Part shown: positions 23,962 to 35,000 of the stretch, piece by piece
How positions within the stretch are numbered: the first letter of the stretch is position 1
Layout of the letters: every line of letters starts with the position of its first letter
Assembly (NCBI GenBank): GCA_030704615.1
Contig: CM060732.1
Location: 23,004,001 to 23,064,000 of the forward strand
Direction of reading: 5' to 3'
Length of the DNA: 60,000 nt
Source: Takakia lepidozioides
Lineage: Eukaryota > Streptophyta > Takakiopsida > Takakiales > Takakiaceae
Notes under the pieces: model-generated
The model's database searches: none
The model's input: the letters and a program-made list of their open reading frames with translations, nothing else
What the model was told of the DNA's origin: nothing
Made by a program: the position numbers and the translations under genes

Positions 23962-26900
23962 GTGGAGGAGGTGCACATTGTGAGTGTCATTACGGAGTTA
24001 CCCAAGGGTTTGGAGGGGAGTACGGCTACAGGCAGTAACAGTGAGAGTGGGTTCACAAGACGAGGTATTCGGTTCAGACCACCTTCACCGCCACCCTCAA
24101 TTACTGTAGAGTCAGACACAGACTCGGAGGCTTCATCAACAGGTGTGCACTTTCATTCGCCATTGTTGTGGGGCAACATGGAGGAGATGTATGGAGCTAC
24201 CAAGGGGCCTCGTAGGTACTCTGGAGCTGTGGGCACAATTGAGTTGGATGACTTTATCCAGGAGTTCGACAGCTGGTGTGATTTGCAGCAGATGCGCAAT
24301 CCACAGCTATTTACCCCATTCATGGCGTGGAAGGAACTGTTCCAGCATTTGGAAGGCCCGCCTATGGACGATTACCACGAGTTCAGGCGAGGACATGAAC
24401 CAGAGATTGAGGAGTGGAGGATGTATTGGTCACCTGACTACGTCTCCATTACTCGAGGCACGACGCGACCAGTAGCTGCATCAGTACCAATAGCTCCCAC
24501 TGCCAGCACTAGTAGTGGAGCAAGTAGTGCTGGTACTTCTGCAGGTGCTACCAGTTCAAAAGGTGCTACTACTCCTCCTGCCACGACTACAACACATGTG
24601 CCTAGATTCAACCCGGTGGTGGAGTTCTTCCAGGAGTTGCGGAGGAACTACCAAGGTGTAAGGACAGAGAAGCTGCGAAGTTTGCAAGACTTCCAGCGCA
24701 AACCCAGTGAGAGCCTGCGAGAGGCGTACACTCGTATGAGGCGCTTGATAAGTGTGACCCAAGGGGTTACAGAAGCTCAGGCAATCCAGTTTTGGTATGG
24801 AATTCTGGACAAGGAGCTCAAGAGAAGGGTGCGAGATGCAACCCTGTTACAAGCAGCCCAACCCACATTAGCAGATGTGTTTCTGCTGGCTGAGCGGAAT
24901 GAGCTCAACATGGTGGAGGAGCGAGTTGTTACCATTGGATTTGGCAAGGACATGCCTGCACGAGGCGCAGCTGCCAGCCCACAGGCACAAGGTACTACCC
25001 AACAGCGTGGTCAGGGGGGCAAGGTTGCCCAGCCCAAGTTCCATGGAGCTTACAGGGGACCTCAGGTGCAGAGGCCCGTGGCATCTTTTGCAGGCCAACA
25101 GCAACCAGGGGTGATATGTTGGACATGTGGAGGACCCCATGTCAAGAGAGATTGCCCAGAGAGTGGCAAAAGGCCGGCACAAGCACAGCCTGCACAGTTG
25201 CAGTGTGGGCATTGCGGCAAGTATGGGCATGGAGATGCCCAGTGTTATGACTTGCATCCTGAGTTGCGCCCAGGCCAGTTCCAAGGGAACAATGGTGGCC
25301 GGGGGCGAGGTGGACTAGCCCAAAGTGGACGAGGTGGTCGGGCACGAGGTGCAGGCCAAGGGCAAGCTCCACATGGCCAAGGACGCGGAGTTCAGGGTGT
25401 TGACCAAGGCATGGCTAATCGGCTTCAGCAGCTAGAGCAGAGGCTCGCTGCCATGGCTATAGCTCAGGCGGTACCGGCTCCCAGGCAGGATGGTCCACCT
25501 CCTGATCCTGAGGGAGGAGATATGGGAGGTATGGGATTCATGTGCGGAGCAGCACTACCACTAGTGCAGGTGGAGTCTGCTGCAGCCGTGACTCGAGGAG
25601 CAGCACGAGTTCCTGAGCCACGAGGTGCAGAGGTGGAGTTGGATCCACAACGTGGGGAGGCAAGCCGTCAGGCGAGGCTGCCTCAGTCATTCACCTTGGC
25701 AGAGATAGTGTCAACGCCATCCATGGCACCTAGTTCTCGCCCGACTGTTACCGAGGCGGAGGTTACTATGCCATTGGGGAGAGCTACACGTGCAGCACTG
25801 ACACCTGCTACCAAGGCTAGTGCAGCCGGTGTGTTGTTGGGGGCAGCCACCTCTGTGTGTCAAGCCCCACTGTTCTCGGCAACCATGATTGCGACGCCGA
25901 GAGTGAGACCAGCTGCAGTGTTCAGACTAGCAGCAACACTCTGTGAGAGTGGGGAGGTCACTTCATCTTCTGCGGAGTTAGTGGAAGGTGTAGTGGCAGA
26001 GGGATCCTCGGATTTGAGGGTCAAGACTGCCACGGCAGCGCCCTGGCAAGCTGCAGCTGCCAGATTGACGGAGCTGCCAGCTAGGCCAGCCTTAGAGCGC
26101 GCCACAGTGACACCTGGAGTTGTCTTGTTAGACAACCAGGGAGGCATTTTCACTTTGAGTGGACCGGCAGGCAAGAAGTACCGGCCACTGCGGCTCTTGT
26201 TGGACTCGGGAGCCCAGCCACTGATGTTGGGCAGAGCTGCTATTGTAGGTTTGGGCCTCATGGAGGCGGATATGGAGCCTTGTCCTTTCCAGATACAGAC
26301 ATCTCTGGGAGGATCAGAGCAGGCTCGGGGCATGACATGGCATCAGTTGGCCATTAGACTGCAGCCGGATCATCCTAGAGATGGCTCAGTGATGCGAGCC
26401 AAGGCCATTGTGACAGACGCGATCTCTTACGATGTCCTCGTTGGTGGGGCAGTATTATATCCCATGGGCTTCACCCTGGACTTTTGGGAGGAGTCAGCAT
26501 CCTACAGGCCTGGATGGCAGTCAGACGATGGTCGCCGTGCACAGCTCCCTGTGACATTCATTGGGGGTATAGCGGCTGCCCAGCGGGGCAAGATGCCAAC
26601 ACTAGCCGCCTTTACAGCTGCAGTTAGTTGGCTTGGAGAGTTGCTGGAAGGCAATGCCCATGCAGAGGATGTGCCACCTCCAGCAGAGCAGGATGATATG
26701 CATGGTATGGCGGAGTTGCCTGCCATGGTTGCTCACACTCCATTGTGGGGTACGAGCAAGGATTTGCAGCAACCTGCTGATAAACGGGTGCAACAAGCTT
26801 GGGTAGAAGTTTTTGTACCGTCAGGAGAGGAGGAGAGTGCAGTGATTGCACCAGGGAAACCTCAGTTGTCGCCATTGGACACCATACCTCTTGTGTGGCA

Positions 26901-28164
26901 GCGGCCGGATGAAGGCATATGCCTTCTGGACTTATTTGGCGGGATCAGCACTGGATTGGCTGCAGTGCTGCAGGCAGGTGTACGAGTTCGACGTTACCTG
27001 TATGTGGAGAGGGATGAGACTTCACGACGCGTCTCACTGCGCCATGTTGCTCAGATGCTGCAGCAGTACCCTGAGTTGTTGCCGGTGTCTGCAGTTCGTG
27101 GATATCAGCAGGCCTTGCCAGCAGACATTGCGTTGCTGGGGGCGCAGGATTTGGAGCGGGTTGGCTCCATTGATCAGGTAGTGGCAGGTTGGCCCTGCCA
27201 AGGGCATTCATCAGCCGGGCATGGCAATGGATTGCGAGACTTGAGGACGGGTCTGTTTTGGGAGATGGTGCGGATTTTGCGCCACTTGCAGCTTCATCAA
27301 GCTGTATCGCCAGCATACATCTTGGAGAATGTGCCACTGATGGGCGATTCTCGGGCCAGGGTGATGGCCAGTGTGCATCAAGTCCGATCATGGCTTGGGT
27401 CAGCAGTGCTGCTGGATGCAGCTGCAGTGGGATCACGGGCTCATCGTCCACGGCTATGGTGGACTAACTTGATGCCACCCGCACTGCTCAAGCATGCATT
27501 TGATGGGGTGCAGCGGCCAGCACACCTCACCGTGGATGGCATTTTGGACACAGGGAGGCAGTCTCAACGTGTGAGACACGATGACCGTTCGCCTTTGGCA
27601 GTGGTCAACAGGGTGGGTCAACCACCATCAGCATTACCTACACTGCTCAGCTTCCCAGGATCCCATGCTTTTCGGGATGGTGGACCTGGCCTCCTGTGGG
27701 ATGCTCAGTTGCAGCAGTTAGTGGAGCCTAATGCCGACGAGCGAGAGCGGGCTATGGGGTTTTCCACTGGGACCACGGCGGTGCCTTCTCTTTCTGAGGC
27801 ATCACGGCGTCAGGTGTTGGGGCAAGCAATGGATCTCAATTGCTTGACCTGGATTATCAGCTTGGCTATGGCTGAGCAACGTAGAGTGCGGAGTGCACTC
27901 CCCTTCATGGTCTCTCTGCCTACCGAGACGGTACAGGCAGCGAGTGGGGGCGAGCCGGTGAGGACCACGGGGTGTAGACATCCATGGCACACGTGGGAGG
28001 TGCTCGAGGTCCAAAGGGAGTTGGCAGCCAAGGCAGCTGTGATGGATGAGGTTGGGGATTTTTCTCGAGTTGAGGAGGTTCCCAATGATGAGATGATGGG
28101 GCAGGATGAGGCCTTGTCATTGACTGAGCAGGAAGGGGGTACTGCTCAAGAGGTTGCAGCATAG
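23962..28164 (+). CDS. Gag - aspartic protease - DNMT3-like cytosine methyltransferase polyprotein (RT1)
   Basis: A frame of 1400 codons. The first codon at 23962 is GTG; by comparison with RT2 the true start is probably the ATG near 23889, cut off here by one lost base and a TAG. Order: retroviral-type Gag (FFQELRRNYQGVRTEKLRSL region, 24620-24920); two zinc knuckles, CWTCGGPHVKRDC and CGHCGKYGHGDAQC (25118-25250); Pro/Gly/Gln-rich linker; aspartic protease with LLLDSGAQPLMLG (about 26194-26232); cytosine-5 methyltransferase 26910-27880. The last shows motif I LLDLFGGISTGL, motif IV GWPCQGHSSAG with the catalytic Cys (27190-27215), motif VI ENV (27324-27332), motif VIII HRPRLWW (27442-27462), and the ERAMGF and RRQVLGQAM segments. 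The wording is closest to DNMT3/DRM enzymes. The frame stops at TAG 28162-28164, followed in frame by pol. All catalytic motifs are intact here, unlike RT2. Confidence 0.85.
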   Translation: MEEVHIVSVITELPKGLEGSTATGSNSESGFTRRGIRFRPPSPPPSITVESDTDSEASSTGVHFHSPLLWGNMEEMYGATKGPRRYSGAVGTIELDDFIQEFDSWCDLQQMRNPQLFTPFMAWKELFQHLEGPPMDDYHEFRRGHEPEIEEWRMYWSPDYVSITRGTTRPVAASVPIAPTASTSSGASSAGTSAGATSSKGATTPPATTTTHVPRFNPVVEFFQELRRNYQGVRTEKLRSLQDFQRKPSESLREAYTRMRRLISVTQGVTEAQAIQFWYGILDKELKRRVRDATLLQAAQPTLADVFLLAERNELNMVEERVVTIGFGKDMPARGAAASPQAQGTTQQRGQGGKVAQPKFHGAYRGPQVQRPVASFAGQQQPGVICWTCGGPHVKRDCPESGKRPAQAQPAQLQCGHCGKYGHGDAQCYDLHPELRPGQFQGNNGGRGRGGLAQSGRGGRARGAGQGQAPHGQGRGVQGVDQGMANRLQQLEQRLAAMAIAQAVPAPRQDGPPPDPEGGDMGGMGFMCGAALPLVQVESAAAVTRGAARVPEPRGAEVELDPQRGEASRQARLPQSFTLAEIVSTPSMAPSSRPTVTEAEVTMPLGRATRAALTPATKASAAGVLLGAATSVCQAPLFSATMIATPRVRPAAVFRLAATLCESGEVTSSSAELVEGVVAEGSSDLRVKTATAAPWQAAAARLTELPARPALERATVTPGVVLLDNQGGIFTLSGPAGKKYRPLRLLLDSGAQPLMLGRAAIVGLGLMEADMEPCPFQIQTSLGGSEQARGMTWHQLAIRLQPDHPRDGSVMRAKAIVTDAISYDVLVGGAVLYPMGFTLDFWEESASYRPGWQSDDGRRAQLPVTFIGGIAAAQRGKMPTLAAFTAAVSWLGELLEGNAHAEDVPPPAEQDDMHGMAELPAMVAHTPLWGTSKDLQQPADKRVQQAWVEVFVPSGEEESAVIAPGKPQLSPLDTIPLVWQRPDEGICLLDLFGGISTGLAAVLQAGVRVRRYLYVERDETSRRVSLRHVAQMLQQYPELLPVSAVRGYQQALPADIALLGAQDLERVGSIDQVVAGWPCQGHSSAGHGNGLRDLRTGLFWEMVRILRHLQLHQAVSPAYILENVPLMGDSRARVMASVHQVRSWLGSAVLLDAAAVGSRAHRPRLWWTNLMPPALLKHAFDGVQRPAHLTVDGILDTGRQSQRVRHDDRSPLAVVNRVGQPPSALPTLLSFPGSHAFRDGGPGLLWDAQLQQLVEPNADERERAMGFSTGTTAVPSLSEASRRQVLGQAMDLNCLTWIISLAMAEQRRVRSALPFMVSLPTETVQAASGGEPVRTTGCRHPWHTWEVLEVQRELAAKAAVMDEVGDFSRVEEVPNDEMMGQDEALSLTEQEGGTAQEVAA

Positions 28165-28170
28165 CAACCA
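28162..28170 (+). promoter_or_regulatory. Candidate stop-codon readthrough site between methyltransferase and pol
   Basis: The stop and next two codons read TAG CAA CCA, matching the known leaky context UAG-CARYYA. Pol continues in the same frame directly after it. RT2 has the identical nine bases at 54533-54541. Readthrough itself is inferred. Confidence 0.55.
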
Positions 28171-31100
28171 CGGGACGCGTCCTCTACCTCTAAGCCCACT
28201 GGACTTAAGATTGCAGTTACGGAGGACAATTGGGAGCCTGACATTGGACCCATTGTCACCGGAGGAGAGAGATGACGTATACGGCGGTTCCTGAGGGCTT
28301 ACAGGAATTGCTTTGCTTTTAGTTTGAAGGACTTGGGAGCACTGAAGGGTCAAGAGATCCGTATTGAGTTGGCCACTGACACGCCAATCTTTCGGAGACC
28401 CTATAGATACAGTGACATGGAGAGGTCTTTGATTCAGATGAGGACTCAAGATCTCTGGGAGGCAGGTTTGGTGGAGCTCTCTGGTGGAGAGTATGCTTCA
28501 GCCACAGTGATGCCAGCTAAGAAGGATGTCTATGGCAATTGGACGGAGAGACGTATGTGCGGTGATTACCGGCCTGTAAATCGTCAGACTAAGTCCGATA
28601 GGTATGCCATGCCAACACCAGAGGAGATCTTTGATGCCATTGGGCATTCCAAGGTCTTTAGCACGTTGGATTTACGATCCGGATATCACCAGTTGCCGAT
28701 CAAGGAGGCGGATAAGCAAAAGACGGCATTCTGGGGGATCAATGAGCACGGGAAGGATTGCCTATACCAGTGGCGGTTCTTACCATTTGGGCTTAAAAAC
28801 GCTCCCGCTGAGTTTCAAAGAGTCATGGACAGGATTCTAGCAGGGGTGGAGTTTGCTCGGTGCTACATAGATGACATCATCATCTTTAGTGCTACGGTGG
28901 AGGAGCATGAGAGACACCTTCAGGGGGTATTTGAGCGCTTAAGGACGCACGGATTGAAGTTACATCCGGGCAAGTGCAAGTTTTTCCACAACCAGATTGA
29001 GTATCTGGGTCACATGATATATCCTGGAGGATTGGGGGTACAGCAGACTAAGGTAGAGTCCATTGCACAGGTTCCACGCCCCACGGATGTGAGCCGTATT
29101 TGAGCTTTCATGGGGTTAGCAAACTATTACAGACGGTTTGTTAAGGGATTCAGTGCCATTGCAAAGGCTGTAACCAAGCTGACCAAGGTGGACCAGGAGT
29201 GGCAGTGGGAAGATGAGCAAGAACAAGCTTTTCAAGAGCTCAAGGCGAGGTTGACCTCGGCGCCCATCTTGAGATGACCTATCAGGGGGCGTCCTTTTCA
29301 GCTGCATACAGATTGGAGCATGCTGGGGCTTGGAGCGGTGCTCACACAGGTGGATGATGAGGGAAGAGAGTTCGTAGTGGCTTATGCTAGCCGCTCGAAC
29401 AATGCTGCAGAGTCTAAGTATAGCTCATATGAGGGAGAATGCTTAGCTGCAGTGTGGGCCGTGGCACACTTCAGGTGCTATCTATATGGCAATCTCTTCA
29501 CCCTTGTCACGGATCACCAACCACTCAAGTGGTTGATGGAGTCAGACAAGCTTACGGGGAAGCTTGCACGGTGGACACTCATCCTTCAAGAGTATGACTT
29601 CCAGGTGGTGCATCGACCGGGTTTGGTCAATCGCAATGCAGATGGGTTGAGTCGCAATCCATGCACGAGCCAGCAGGATGACACTAGAGCTCGGTGGCAT
29701 GGTGAGACGGACGAGGAGATGGTGCCCGGATGGCATGCATCTGCATTTCTGTGTATCTTGGCAGCGGAAGGCCAGGTTGGACCTGCAACAGGGATGACTG
29801 TAGATCAAGTGTCTGAGGACCCTGAGGCCAGCAATGAGCAAGGTGGCGCCAAAGATATACATGAGGATTCAGTTGTGTTGGACTACCTCCGCACTGGAGA
29901 CACGGCAGCCACTGTGACTGCCAAGGAGAGGGATCGGATCCTACAACGAGCCAAGAGGTTCAAGTGGGAAGGGACACACCTACTCTGAGTGTGGGAGGAT
30001 GGTCGAGTGAGGATTGTGCCTCACCCAACACAGCGGGCACGGTTAGTGCGCCATGCCCATGAGGAGTTGGGGCATTTTGGGGTGCGACGCACTCATAGTC
30101 TACTGCAGGGGCAGTATTTGTGGCGTGGTATGCACACAGAGGTGCAACAATTTGTGGCTAGGTGCATGGTGTGTGACAGGGTGCGTGCTTCATTCAACGC
30201 CCCTACTCCACAATTGCACCCTCTTCCCATCATGGGATTAGGCTACAGGTGGAGTCTTGACTTCGCAGGGCCGTTGCCACTGACCATGCGCCACAACAAG
30301 TACGTGTTGGTGATGGTGGAGCACTTCTCCAAGTGGATTGAATTGGTTCCATTGCCTGATAAGGCTAGTGAGGGAGCTGCGTATGCATTCCTGGATTGTG
30401 TGCTTAGCCGATTCGGTGCTCCAGCTGAGGTACTCACGGATCAAGGGAGAGAGTTCTTGGGGGAGTTTCAGGCTTTGTGTGACAAGGCCTTGATTGACCA
30501 CCGCACCACTTTTCGGGATCATCCTGAGGCCGATGGCTTGGTAGAGAGAGTTGTTCAGACAGTAAAGAGGGGTTTGCGCAAGTATGGCTTGCAGAAGGGA
30601 CACCTAGGAGATTGGGACCTTCAGTTACCCTGGTTAGCCATGGGCTACAGGTTCAGCAAGCAAGCATTACTTGCCTCCTTCTCACCATACTTTCTTCTCT
30701 TTGGCCGAGAGCCGGATTTGCCTACATCCATTCGCAGAGAAGCTGCTACAGTTCTTAACCTTGACGATCCGGACGTGTGGGCACGTGCATGTGAGCAGCG
30801 TGCAGAGTTGTTCAAGAGAGTCATGCCCATGGCTTTCGAGAACCTTGCCATTGCACAACACCGTGATACGTTGAGGTATGCTACCATACGTGGTGGGGGC
30901 TATCGTCCTGGGGTTCGGAGATTCAACCCTGGTGACTATGTCTATCTGCAGCAGACTGCTCCTACGACCCTGGATGTGACTGCAGGACGTGTTATTTTGA
31001 GGGTTCGAGAGGTCTTGCCCTCAAGCGTCTTGGTCTTGGAGGGTCGGGATGGCATAACTTGGAGGGACCATGTGCGTAATTGTGCGCCATGTCACCTTCC

Positions 31101-31299
31101 GAATGTCGATGGCAGGATTGACCCAAACCTAGCAGTGGTATTTGCAGGTTTGAGGTGCATGTTGTGTGGGTCTGCTAAAGGGGCAACCACCATGCTGCTG
31201 TGTGATCGATGCTCTAGAGGTTGGCATATGGGATGCTTGACTCCACCTCTTGAGATGGTTCTGGATGGGGATTGGTTATGTCCACGATGCATTGGATAG
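28165..31299 (+). pseudogene. RT1 pol: reverse transcriptase, RNase H, integrase, PHD finger (nonsense mutations)
   Basis: The frame is one continuous unit broken only by TGA codons at 28273, 29101, 29275 and 29986. Reverse transcriptase 28330-29120 has DLRSGYHQ, FLPFGLKNAP and YIDDIIIFS (28864-28890). RNase H 29290-29660 has the HTDWS, YEGECLA and TDHQPL blocks. Integrase follows: HHCC finger (HAHEELGH to CMVC, 30049-30165), then a D,D,E core (SLDFAG, LTDQGREF, DGLVERVV). The C-terminus (31150-31296) is a PHD finger, CMLC-CDRC-WHMGC-CPRC, where many Gypsy elements have a chromodomain. RT2 reads CGA at the position of the 28273 TGA, and the 29101 and 29275 TGA codons are shared with RT2. The copy is therefore unlikely to make full Pol. 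Confidence 0.85.
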
Positions 31300-31548
31300 T
31301 GGGAGTGGATACAACCACGGAAGGCTAACAAGCAACGCAAGGCCCAGCTACATGAGACCTTGAATACACAAAGTCCTGGCTCAAGTTCACAGATTGCAAG
31401 ACGGCGACTAACGATGGGGCTACTCTTGTACCCGGCCTCTTGGTCTATAGAGTTTGAGTACGATAGGGACAGTGATAGAGGACTTAGTACGGCTATGGCT
31501 ATTACGTCTTGTAGCTATCTGGAGGTAGAGGGACCTATCCACCAGCTA

Positions 31549-31557
31549 GGGGGGCGA
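31549..31557 (+). other. Candidate polypurine tract
   Basis: AGGGGGGCGA precedes repeat Y at its TTGTGG start, the usual position of a plus-strand primer. The identical tract precedes Y in RT2 (about 57919-57927). It lies before Y and not before X. Confidence 0.5.
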
Positions 31558-32089
31558 TTGTGGTAGACTACTTTATTGTGCATGTATGTGTGGTGTGGTT
31601 TGGACAGCGATGTAGTTGTGTTGCGATACGTATGCGCACGACAGCTGTCAAGTTAAATAAGCACAGTGTGAAACTAGCTAGAATAAAGCTAGTTATTTGT
31701 ATTTAACACTTGGATTTAGGTCAAGTGTTAAATCAGGTGTCAAGTTTAGTTTGACACCTGACCCGTCTTATCTTCACGAGAGCGGCAGTCGCGCAGCTCA
31801 TCTCTCTCGAGTTGAGCCTGCGCGACCGAGCTCCTGCATCGTTTAGGACTGAGTGTGCTCATGATGGGAGTGTAGGTTGTTGTGGGGTGGAGTCCCCACA
31901 GCTTGGGGTGCCCCTGGCTCGACTTCTGTTTTAAAGAGTGATAGCGATGGATTTCATATTTCTTGTGTTGGGAGTGTGTGTCCTTTTAGCTTTCTTATCA
32001 CTTTTGTGGTAGACTACTTTATTGTGCATGTATGTGTGGTGTGGTTTGGACAGCGATGTAGTTGTGTTGCGATACGTATGCGCACGACA
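31558..32089 (+). repeat. RT1 right terminal set Y-X-Y
   Basis: Y (86 bp, TTGTGGTAG...GCACGACA) is at 31558-31643, X (356 bp) at 31646-32001, and a second Y at 32004-32089. The left end of the block has X alone. X-internal-Y-X-Y is the order seen in split-direct-repeat retroelements. An alternative reading is an LTR made of Y-X-Y whose left copy lost both Y units. Confidence 0.8.
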
Positions 32090-35000
32090 TGGTCCTGAGT
32101 TCCTTCAGCAAATCAAAACACACTATGACAAGCATGTGCATCCGGAAGATGCAGCAGGAGAAATTGCACCGGCTGGCCATATCGATGGTCGACCCACAAA
32201 CAAAAATAAGGTGGCTGGAGATATGGAACTCAGATCAAACAGTAAAGGACTTGAATCAGCTCCCAAAGAGCACCATACAGCCTGGCACAAAGGTGGAAGG
32301 AATCAGTGATTTGGTGTTTGATAACTGGCTCCACAAGGCTACATTTTGGAGTCAGGTGTGTATTCAAACATGTTGTTTTCTTCTCTTCAAGTATGTGATG
32401 AGTATCTTATTTGCAATTCTGACAAATATACTATTTGCAGCTCGAAAAGCGCGCCGTCATTGTGCTGGATTAGACTTTGAAGGACCTGAACATTTCGATT
32501 GTTTCCCCTCCCCAAATGTCATTGGAGGCATACATAAGGAAGTGGAGAGGTCTCACATGGAGATACTGTTTTTTCCGGGAGTTCTCCAAAGATGGTAACA
32601 TTTTACGGTCCAACGACTTTGACAGTCAGGTTGGAGGAGAGTGGGCCATGATGCGAGTTGTGTACAGGTGCAATGTCATACTTGAAACTCTACTGTTTTT
32701 TTTGGGAAAAAATGTGGCTTCATATGGATTGCAATCTTAGATCCAGATTGAATGTCGTTGACGACATTCACTTCTTTGTCTGAGTCATTCTTAAGCGAGT
32801 ATATGAATTCACCTGGTTAGGATCTAAGGGTGCAATTATAGTGTCCCTGATTAGAATTGATAATGTCCTTGAATGGCGTTGACGACATTCACATACGGAG
32901 TTGTTGAGAGGTCCTCAGAGTTATGTAAATTTTTGTAATGTCCATAGAGGTTACAGTGAGGGTTCCTCACTTCATTTTGCTGAATGTCAATGCAGACATT
33001 CAGTTGTTCTGCATTGTTTTTGCCTCTTGCGAGGAATCTGGAGGCTTGATAAGCTCTGTTATGAAAAATCCAAAGTGAATGTCGTTGACGACATTCACTG
33101 CTGTGTCTGTATTATTCAACAGCGACAAATTGAATTTACATGGATTGGGAGCTAAGTAATTGGTTTCTTTTTGGTATTTTTGTGAATGGCGTTGACGCCA
33201 TTCACATACAGTGATGTTGTGAGGTCCTCAGTGATATGTTCGTTATGAATGTGCATTGAGTTTTCCTGGAGGGTTCCTTACTCGATTTTTTGATTTCCAT
33301 CCTGTGATTTTGCTTCATTTAAGTAATAATTTGGCTTCATTAGTGAATGTCGTTGACGACATTCACTTCTATGTCTGTGTCATTCCTAAACGATAATTTG
33401 CATTCACCTGGATTAGGGTGTATTTACAGTATCATTGAATGCAATGTTTTGAATGGCGTTGACGACATTCATATCTGGAGCAGTAGTGTGGTCCTTGGAG
33501 CAGTTCTCAGAGCCATTTCAATCTATGTTTTTTTCATTCTGTTCTACTTGCATCTTACTCACTGAGCGCTTTTGTGGGTTGGGATTTATCTCCTTTTTCC
33601 AGGTACACGAAATATGTGCTTATGGAAGGAAATCACCTGAGCGGAATTCCCGACTATCTTGACATGTGGTCGGACCCTGCAAACGATCCAACCATGTATA
33701 CTGCAGGGATATTGAAGGACTGGAGTCCTTCTCACTTCAGAGACTATGGGTGGTACCTTGACTGCCCACCTGAGCACACGACCTTTCAAGAACAGCATAT
33801 GAAATACTTGAACAATAACGCTGAGATGCTGGCGCCTTTGACTGACGAAGAGTATCAACGAAACATAGCAACATTGGCTGCCAAGGAGCCTGATGCTCAG
33901 GGAACGCCGCAGAAGGGAAAGAAGGCGGGCCGCAAACCAAAAGACAAGGCTGTTGATGTCATAGCCATCTCACCAGCAAAGCCAAAGGACAAAGACAAGT
34001 CCAAAGAGAAGGAAAAAGACAAGGGGAAGGAGAATGAAAAGGAGATGGAGAGTGGGCAGGACTTTACTGCTGGAAGATATACCCGCACTCTTCAGTGCGT
34101 GTTCCATGCCAAGCCACACCCTTCTCGTTCTGATTCAGCAGGAGAGATGAAAATTGTTAATGAGGGTTGGCTTTCGATGATGCAGAGTCGAAAGAGAGGA
34201 TACACTGGGGTGCCATCCCCTACCTGGGACAATATAATCTCATTCCTCAATCTGGTGAGAATTCCAGTTTCTTTCCTTTTTCTCTGAAAATTTCGTTGGC
34301 AGTATTTCAGTCTCGTTCTTTGAAAACAATCTTGCCATCGTTCTTATAAAAAACATGTCTGTTGCAGGTGAGCACAGGTCCCACCTCCGTGTGCGGTGTG
34401 CAGAAAACTTATGCGGCCGACATTGTCATTCTCGACATCCCGGATAGCCAGGCTGTGCCAGAAGTTCTTCCAAAGGGCAAGACGCCAGGCTGGAACAAAT
34501 TCGAGGACAACTACTGGAGTTGGGTGTTCGGGTTCTGTAACAACTTCCTCTCTGATGCAGGGACACTTCTGCTTTTTCAGTCATGTGACAATGATAGTCG
34601 TCGGGCATTGGCATCATACCTCAAGTCTTCAGGGTTTGAAGTTTTGCGCACATGGAATTGTGTGAACAGCCTCTACCTTGTGAAAGGGGGTTTCCCTGGT
34701 CAGCTGGTATGTCATCTCCCTTCTGCTTGTGTTTTGATCATGAGTTTCAATTTTCTCTGCAGCTCCACTCTAGTAGAATGTGTTATGATCGACACCGATC
34801 ATCACCGATTTATGATTTTTTTGTGTCTGAGTTCTGAATAGCCGATGTACACACTTCCACTATAGATTGTGTTTACCACACTAACCTGCTATCTTTGGCA
34901 GACGAGGATGTTCGAGGCGATCTGCCTGCGGAGGATTCGCACCTCAAAGACACCATCCTCCATCCGCAGCTTTGAGATTTCTGACCAGGGTTGTTTCGTC

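Larger units (their letters stand above)
20537..32089 (+). mobile_element. RT1: Gypsy retroelement with DNMT3-like methyltransferase
   Basis: The element runs from repeat X (20537-20892) through a long leader, a Gag-protease-methyltransferase frame (23962-28164, probably starting upstream), a pol frame (28165-31299), a purine-rich tract (about 31549-31557) and the right terminal set Y-X-Y (31558-32089). Its left flank is the CACTA gene, but its right flank is the methyltransferase gene of MG3, so the two ends do not share a target. The left half therefore most likely belongs to the insertion that ends at 58456, and RT1 as seen is a recombinant between two insertions. Confidence 0.75.
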
